Assembly (NCBI GenBank): GCA_047972415.1
Contig: JBKEAN010000064.1
Span: forward strand, 1-20,248
Direction: 5' to 3'
Source: Mangrovibacterium sp047972415
GTDB taxonomy: Bacteria; Bacteroidota; Bacteroidia; Bacteroidales; Prolixibacteraceae
Length of the DNA stretch: 20,248 nucleotides
Numbering within the stretch: position 1 is the stretch's first letter; each line of letters starts with the position of its first letter. The position numbers were made by a program, and so were the translations under genes. The notes below the pieces were generated by a model. That model was not told where the DNA came from and ran no database searches. It saw only the letters and a program-made list of their open reading frames with translations. Below, piece after piece: positions 15,771-20,248 of the stretch.

Positions 15771-17255
15771 TTATTCGTTCAACATTTTATCATTCGCCAT
15801 CCCAAGACAGGTAAATACCTGATTGAGCGAGTCTTTATTTTCAGATAAAACAAATAATTTATCTTGCCCCTCGATACAGGTGGAACCACTGGGAGTGATG
15901 TATTTATTATCTCGTTGGATGAACGAAATCAGTGTTGTAATTGGCAAGCCCAACTGAACAATTTGCTTCCCAACGATGGAGCAATCGTCGGGGATAGTGA
16001 TTTCGGTTAAGTTCGACATTATCCCATCATTCAAAACAATATCGGTTTGAGTTCGTTGTTTGAGCTTTTCGGGAAGTGTAAGGTGCAGCCATTTTGCAAT
16101 CTCAGGAAGCGTAGTTCCCTGAATGAGAACGGAGGTAATTGATATAAAGAACACGATATTAAAAATCATATTTGCTTTTGCAGCCCCGGCAATTAGCGGA
16201 TAAGTTGCAAAAACGATTGGAACCGCGCCTCGCAGACCTACCCACGAAATAAATAAGCGACTGCGTTGCTGAACCTTAAACGGTGTAAGGCAAATAAAAA
16301 CGCTCAACGGACGGGCAACTAAAATTAAAAAGGCTGAAATTAGCAAACCGATGCCCATTACAGGCACAATTTGTTTTGGGAACACCAATAAACCCAAGGT
16401 TAAAAATAAGATAATCTGCATTAACCACGCAAAACTATCAAACGATTTCAAAATTTTCTTTTTATGTATCAACTCCTGGTTTCCTAAATAAACGGCAGCA
16501 ATATAAACTGCTAGAAAACCATTTCCGCCAACAAAGTCGGTTGCAGAGAAACTAAAAAACATAATCGCAATCACCAGAACAATATATAAGCCTTCGTAAT
16601 CGAGTTTAATCTTGTTAATTACAATGGAGCCAATTTTACCAAATGCAAACCCCAAAAGCCCGCCAAGCAATAGCTGTCGTAAAAAAATTGGTAAAATGGC
16701 AATAAAACTTGATTCCTGGTTGGTTACCAATCCGGTGAAAACAACAGTGAGGATGTAGGCCATCGGGTCGTTGCTTCCGCTCTCCAGCTCAAGGGTTGGG
16801 CGCAAATTTCCTTTTAAGGCGAGGCTTTTTGAACGCAAAATTGAAAAAACTGCCGCCGAATCGGTTGATGAAATAATGGACCCGAGTAACAGTCCCTCAT
16901 AAATTGTAAAGTCTGTTATTGACCAAACAAACACCCCCACAGAAACAGCAGTCAACAAAACGCCAAGTGTTGAAAGGGTAATCCCTTGCCACAAAACAGG
17001 TTTTACCGATTGCCAGCCGGTATCGAGCCCACCCGAAAATAAAATGAAATTTAAGGCTACAATACCTATAAACTGTGCCGTTTTAGGGTTGTCAAAATGG
17101 ATTCCACCAATTCCATCGGAGCCAGCCAGTATACCAATAGCTATAAACAAAATTAAAACCGGCACCCCAAATTTTGATGATGTCTTTCCTGCAATTAACG
17201 AGATAAACAGCAGGATAGATCCAATCAATAATATATTTTCAGTTGTTAACGCCAT
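15771..17255 (-). CDS. CPA1-type K+(Na+)/H+ antiporter with TrkA_C domain
   Basis: A 494-aa inner-membrane protein with about 12 hydrophobic helices, starting ILLIGSILLFISLIAG. The signatures fit the NhaP2/CvrA-like branch of the monovalent cation:proton antiporter-1 family: SSTDSAAVFSILR (129-141), ELESGSNDPMAYIL (156-169, with the Asp of the ion site) and SWVGLRGAVPIVFAT in the second half. The cytoplasmic C-terminus (about 405-490) contains TEITIPDDCSIVGKQIVQLGLP, QRDNKYITPSGST and GQDKLFVL, a TrkA_C (RCK-C) ligand-binding domain that usually gates by nucleotides. It exchanges K+ or Na+ for protons in ion and pH homeostasis. It lies 90 bp after the cupin gene on the same strand and converges on the AraC-type gene; a link to its neighbours' function is not evident. 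Confidence 0.92.
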   Translation of the reverse strand: MALTTENILLIGSILLFISLIAGKTSSKFGVPVLILFIAIGILAGSDGIGGIHFDNPKTAQFIGIVALNFILFSGGLDTGWQSVKPVLWQGITLSTLGVLLTAVSVGVFVWSITDFTIYEGLLLGSIISSTDSAAVFSILRSKSLALKGNLRPTLELESGSNDPMAYILTVVFTGLVTNQESSFIAILPIFLRQLLLGGLLGFAFGKIGSIVINKIKLDYEGLYIVLVIAIMFFSFSATDFVGGNGFLAVYIAAVYLGNQELIHKKKILKSFDSFAWLMQIILFLTLGLLVFPKQIVPVMGIGLLISAFLILVARPLSVFICLTPFKVQQRSRLFISWVGLRGAVPIVFATYPLIAGAAKANMIFNIVFFISITSVLIQGTTLPEIAKWLHLTLPEKLKQRTQTDIVLNDGIMSNLTEITIPDDCSIVGKQIVQLGLPITTLISFIQRDNKYITPSGSTCIEGQDKLFVLSENKDSLNQVFTCLGMANDKMLNE

Positions 17256-17345
17256 TTAACTTAAAGAAAAACAGACTATTGTTATTGCTTGTATTTTTAT
17301 GATTTGCAAAAAACTAACAAGGCGTAGTGCCCAACTGGGTCTGTA

Positions 17346-17852
17346 TTATTTTGTTTTACCTTCAATCTGCGCCCACTTCTCACCAATATTTTCTTCGCCA
17401 CGGAAATACGCTACTTGTGCCTCCTTTTCGAATATTTCGTAGGTAGGCGCAATAAATAATTTATCAGAATCGGGGTATTCGCACACATCAAAGCCAATGT
17501 AAGTACGCACATCCAGAAACGTGCAAGTGGTGTTGGTATGGTTATACAACTGGTGTGCCCCTGTTTCACCCTTTTCAAAAAAAATGAGGTCGCCGCTGCT
17601 AACTAGCTCCAAGCCGGCAGGGGTACGTAAGGTGGCCGAACCAGAGATAATGACAAATAACTCTTCGGCATACCGGTGAAAGTGATAAGGGGCTGAATAT
17701 TGGCCCGGGTGCAGTTGCCGGATATCGAAATTCAGGTTTTCAGGGTTTAGCCCTTTTTCAATGCGCGATATATCGGTGAATATCCTGAACGGATCAACTT
17801 TATTGGGGCTTTCGTGAAATTCCTGTTCACCCGGCTTTAGAATTGTTGCCAT
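17346..17852 (-). CDS. Single-domain cupin protein
   Basis: I use the ATG at 17852 (168 aa, MATILKPGEQEF) rather than an in-frame start ten codons earlier. The core is one cupin barrel. Motif 1 reads G50, then HFH at 57-59, E64 and G71, supplying two histidines and a glutamate. Motif 2 has G87, ETGAH with the third histidine at 100, and N104. A mononuclear metal site is therefore likely intact. There is no signal peptide, so it should be cytoplasmic. Cupins of this general form include sugar-binding, oxygenase and isomerase members, and the substrate cannot be named. It starts 84 nt after the M19 gene stop and may be co-transcribed with it. Confidence 0.85.
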   Translation of the reverse strand: MATILKPGEQEFHESPNKVDPFRIFTDISRIEKGLNPENLNFDIRQLHPGQYSAPYHFHRYAEELFVIISGSATLRTPAGLELVSSGDLIFFEKGETGAHQLYNHTNTTCTFLDVRTYIGFDVCEYPDSDKLFIAPTYEIFEKEAQVAYFRGEENIGEKWAQIEGKTK

Positions 17853-17936
17853 AATTTGGTTTATTAATCGGTTATAAATCAAAAAAAATAGAGCTTACGT
17901 ACAATAGTTGATTGGAGGCGGGTTATACCGTTTTAG

Positions 17937-19049
17937 TTAATGCGTGGTGGCTGTATTAAAGACCCGGCAATAGTTGCCACCGCCAATTTTCGCTATTTCG
18001 TCGGTAGTAAAACCTGTTGCCAGCATAGCATCGGCAACGGTAAAAAAGAAACCTGTTTTTTCATCGTTCCAACTTTGGTTTGTCTTTTTACTATAACGGT
18101 CGTTACTATTGCCAGACGGTGCTATTTGGGAGTCGGTACCCAAGCAAACATGGTCAACCCCAACTACATCAACCATTGCCCTGATGTTTTTGGCATAATC
18201 TAAAGGCGTATCGGCCAGGTGGGTCCACACGCCAATAACGCCGCCAGCGTTTGCAAAGCGTTTTGCTTGCTCGCTGCTGATGAGGCGGGGCATCATCATT
18301 TTAGCCATTTTTTCGTTTATACCCAATTGTGTATTGAGCCCGGTGTGCGAAATTAGCAGGGGCTTTGCCGACACCTCAAGCGCTTTGTTTATGGCCTGGT
18401 TGTTACAATGCGTAAGATCGACCAAAATGCCCAGCCGGTTACATTCCTTAATAATATCGGCGCCGTATGGGGTAAGGCCGCCAAACTCGGGCGTTTCGGT
18501 ATAAATATCGCCAATGGGTGGTGTGGATTGGGCATCGTGCATTAAGCCCAAATGCCGGAGGCCACGGTGGTAGGCAACCGCCAGCCGTTCCAGTTTCCCT
18601 TCAATAAAATGGCCCCCTTCAACCGATTGAACCACTACTTGCCTGTTTTCTTTTCGGGCTTTTTCCAGGTCGGCATAGTTTAATGCCCGTGTGAGGTTGT
18701 TCGTTTTCAGCAACTCGTCCATTTCGTCGAGGCATAATAAAAAGCGCTCGTAAGCTTCGCCTTCGCGGCTCAACTTTGGGCGGTCAACACAAAAAGTCAT
18801 CCCGATGGCGGTTAAGCCCGATGCTTTTAATTCGGCTGCCAAATGGTATTGCTGTTTTTTAAACTCTTCAAGGCTGAAAGGCACATCCACGTGGTTGTGC
18901 GCATCGATACCAATGATTTTTGCTACTGCCCGTTTTACCTTTTTGCTTGGTTCGCCGGCGGCACCGACAGTAAACGGATTAAAAGCCAGGGCTGCTCCTG
19001 CCCCCGCTGTTGCAACAATAAATTTGCGCCGTGACCAATTAGTATTCAT
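17937..19049 (-). CDS. Tat-exported peptidase M19 (membrane dipeptidase-like)
   Basis: From the ATG at 19049 the protein has 370 aa. It begins with a twin-arginine signal, SRRKFI (6-11), then ATAGAGAALAFNPFTVGA. The M19 TIM-barrel metal-site motifs follow: GIDAHNHVDVP (47-57), SVEGGHFIEG (142-151, bridging Glu144), DLTHCN (211-216, His214), ISHTGL (233-238, His235) and VCLGTDS (301-307, Asp306). In classical renal dipeptidases the first motif is HxD; here it reads HNH (51-53), so the Asp ligand is replaced by His, and the later GxDFDG block reads GTDSQI. The C-terminus GFTTDEIAKIGGGNYCRVF is typical. It should be a periplasmic dinuclear-metal hydrolase of a dipeptide or amide, but the altered ligands make dipeptidase activity uncertain. 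Confidence 0.85.
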   Translation of the reverse strand: MNTNWSRRKFIVATAGAGAALAFNPFTVGAAGEPSKKVKRAVAKIIGIDAHNHVDVPFSLEEFKKQQYHLAAELKASGLTAIGMTFCVDRPKLSREGEAYERFLLCLDEMDELLKTNNLTRALNYADLEKARKENRQVVVQSVEGGHFIEGKLERLAVAYHRGLRHLGLMHDAQSTPPIGDIYTETPEFGGLTPYGADIIKECNRLGILVDLTHCNNQAINKALEVSAKPLLISHTGLNTQLGINEKMAKMMMPRLISSEQAKRFANAGGVIGVWTHLADTPLDYAKNIRAMVDVVGVDHVCLGTDSQIAPSGNSNDRYSKKTNQSWNDEKTGFFFTVADAMLATGFTTDEIAKIGGGNYCRVFNTATTH

Positions 19050-19102
19050 CGTTTTTAGTTTGACTATTTTCACCCTCAATGTAACCAATTATTGCTGATT
19101 TT

Positions 19103-19584
19103 TTATTGCAACTGCGCTATTTTTTCGTTTACCTTGTCAATAAAGCTGTGGTACTTCTCGGGTACGTTACTTTTCATTTGGTCGAGCAGCCAACGTTTTC
19201 TGATTCCGTTATAATTATACTCGATGTAAAGCCCGCCCCAATCGCCGGCATCCGGTAGTCCAATAATGTTGTCGGGTTCGTTTAGCAGCTCTGCCGGAAA
19301 GTAGTTTACCAGGTCTTTGGCACCGTCGAACTTTTGAGCCGATAGCTGAACAAAGTTTCCGGCATAAAAGCCGGCCCCGTACGGGTATTGGTCTTCGGTA
19401 TCTTCAAAAAGCTTGTCTTTTTCGAGCCTGAAAATCTCGACACAGCGCTCTCCCACGCATTCGCCATAGAAATGCCCAAAAACGAGGTAGCCTGCATCTG
19501 AAAGTTTTACATTTTCGTCTTTATCGCAGGAAACCAATAAAAAAAGGCGAGTAAAACCGGGTACAAAATGGCTTGTAGCTTCAT
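19103..19584 (-). CDS. Small lipoprotein of unknown function, frameshift in signal peptide
   Basis: The frame encoding LVSCDKDENVKLSDAGYLVFG and on to the stop at 19103 has no ATG; the only start in frame is a TTG at 19537 in front of VSC. A different frame starting at the ATG at 19584 reads MKLQAILYPVLLAFF up to a run of seven T's (19545-19539 on the minus strand). Adding one T joins the two into MKLQAILYPVLLAFF-LLVSC, a complete lipoprotein signal peptide with a good lipobox. The mature part contains FGHFYGECVGERCVEIFRLE with two cysteines, and GDWGGLYIEYNYNG. I do not recognise the family. The gene lies 53 bp before the M19 gene. The frameshift may be real, phase-variable, or a sequencing error. 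Confidence 0.65.
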
Positions 19585-19708
19585 GGTTCGTTCGTTTTTA
19601 GGATGTTTTTTTTTCTTTACTTTTTATCAAATTTGGTTATTTCGATCAAATTACCACTTTCGGGAACGAAGGTTTCTATTATTTGTACAGTTTGCGGGCA
19701 CTTCGCAT

Positions 19709-20248
19709 TTAGTTTTGCCCGTTTACCGATAAAACCTCCAACAGCACATAGTTTACCGAGTAGGGTTCGGCGCGGATTTGTTTGCTTACCCGCAACTCGT
19801 AGGTATTACCGGGTGTGTAGTTAAAACCATCGATGCGGGGTATTACCAGCCAATCATTGCTGCCCACCAACCGGGCATGAAGGGCGTCGTAAATTACAGG
19901 TACATCGTTGGCATCGTACTCCATCGGAAAGCGGGGGCTAAACTTAACCGTACCGGGCATTACTTGTAAGCTGAGCTCTTCGTTACTATCGCTTGTAACC
20001 ACTTTTGTTTTCGAGAGCAGTGCCACAAACACGTATTTTACCGACGATACATCCTGCGGTGGTTCTTGCATCCACACTTTACGGGCTGCATATTTATATT
20101 CGTAGCCGCGCTCGTAGTCAAAATCGTAGCCTTCAACAATGATGTCCTGCATTAACTGTTTTTGGTTGTCGTCGTTATCCGAAAAAACAAGAGGTTGTGT
20201 AATTATATCGCTCATCAACGAAGCGCTGTAACCGGTGTCGGGGTAAAT
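19709..20248 (-). CDS. DUF4377-like repeat protein, partial, possible frameshift near its end
   Basis: The frame is open from the window edge (IYPDTGYSASLMSDI) to a stop at 19709. Two similar units are visible: IIVEGYDFDYERGYEYKYAA, ending with DVSSVKYVFVALLSK, and PRIDGFNYTPGNTYELRVSK, ending with YSVNYVLLEVLSV. This pattern (I-GF-Y--G--Y-L-V, then Y-L--VLSK) matches DUF4377, a domain of unknown function common in bacteroidal exported proteins. The N-terminus with its expected signal is outside the window. After VLSV the frame stops soon; one extra base in the AAA run at 19722-19724 would extend it with KRAKLNAKCPQTVQIIETF and further to a stop at 19617, only 33 nt before the next gene's ATG. 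I infer a one-base frameshift, with true end at 19617. Confidence 0.7.
   Translation of the reverse strand: MYPDTGYSASLMSDIITQPLVFSDNDDNQKQLMQDIIVEGYDFDYERGYEYKYAARKVWMQEPPQDVSSVKYVFVALLSKTKVVTSDSNEELSLQVMPGTVKFSPRFPMEYDANDVPVIYDALHARLVGSNDWLVIPRIDGFNYTPGNTYELRVSKQIRAEPYSVNYVLLEVLSVNGQN

Overview
The window looks like a chromosomal stretch from a member of the Bacteroidota. The markers are a SusC/SusD pair, a FecR anti-sigma factor with a DUF4974-type C-terminus, an ECF sigma factor of the Bacteroides-expansion type, many Tat- or lipoprotein-exported proteins and few Shine-Dalgarno sequences. A marine or anaerobic Marinilabiliales/Prolixibacteraceae-like lineage would fit, but that is a guess. 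All recognised genes except one (an AraC-type fragment at 15302-15676) read on the minus strand.

Left flank (1-1894, read right to left): an unrecognised gene of about 110 codons that probably continues by a one-base frameshift into the start of hemF; then hemF, the oxygen-dependent coproporphyrinogen III oxidase; then the start of an unknown lipoprotein that runs off the left edge.

Central locus (2010-14914, read right to left): ECF sigma factor, FecR, SusC with an N-terminal STN signalling domain, SusD, a tandem-domain DUF1080 protein, a Tat-exported Gfo/Idh/MocA oxidoreductase, a divergent ApbE-like FAD:protein FMN transferase without a signal peptide, a second Tat-exported Gfo/Idh/MocA oxidoreductase, and a small two-helix membrane protein. 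It is organised like a polysaccharide-utilisation locus with trans-envelope sigma/anti-sigma control, but it has no classical glycoside hydrolase. DUF1080 with Gfo/Idh/MocA is the gene signature of oxidative, non-hydrolytic glycoside cleavage: the sugar is oxidised at C3 to a 3-keto-glycoside and the bond is then cleaved by elimination or hydration. The ApbE-like gene is the unexpected member. Hairpins lie between fecR and susC, after susD and just ahead of apbE, and could set different expression levels.

Between the sigma factor and the right part is an AT-rich region of about 390 bp, then a 124-aa AraC-type DNA-binding domain without a sensor domain. An in-frame amber codon just upstream suggests it is the remnant of a longer regulator.

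Right part (15771-20248, read right to left): a partial protein with two DUF4377-like repeats, a small lipoprotein of unknown function, a Tat-exported M19 (membrane dipeptidase-like) protein with an altered metal-ligand motif, a cupin, and a CPA1-type K+(Na+)/H+ antiporter with a C-terminal TrkA_C domain. The first two appear to carry single-base frameshifts at short homopolymers. With the similar case next to hemF this makes three, which points either to sequence error or to local gene decay.
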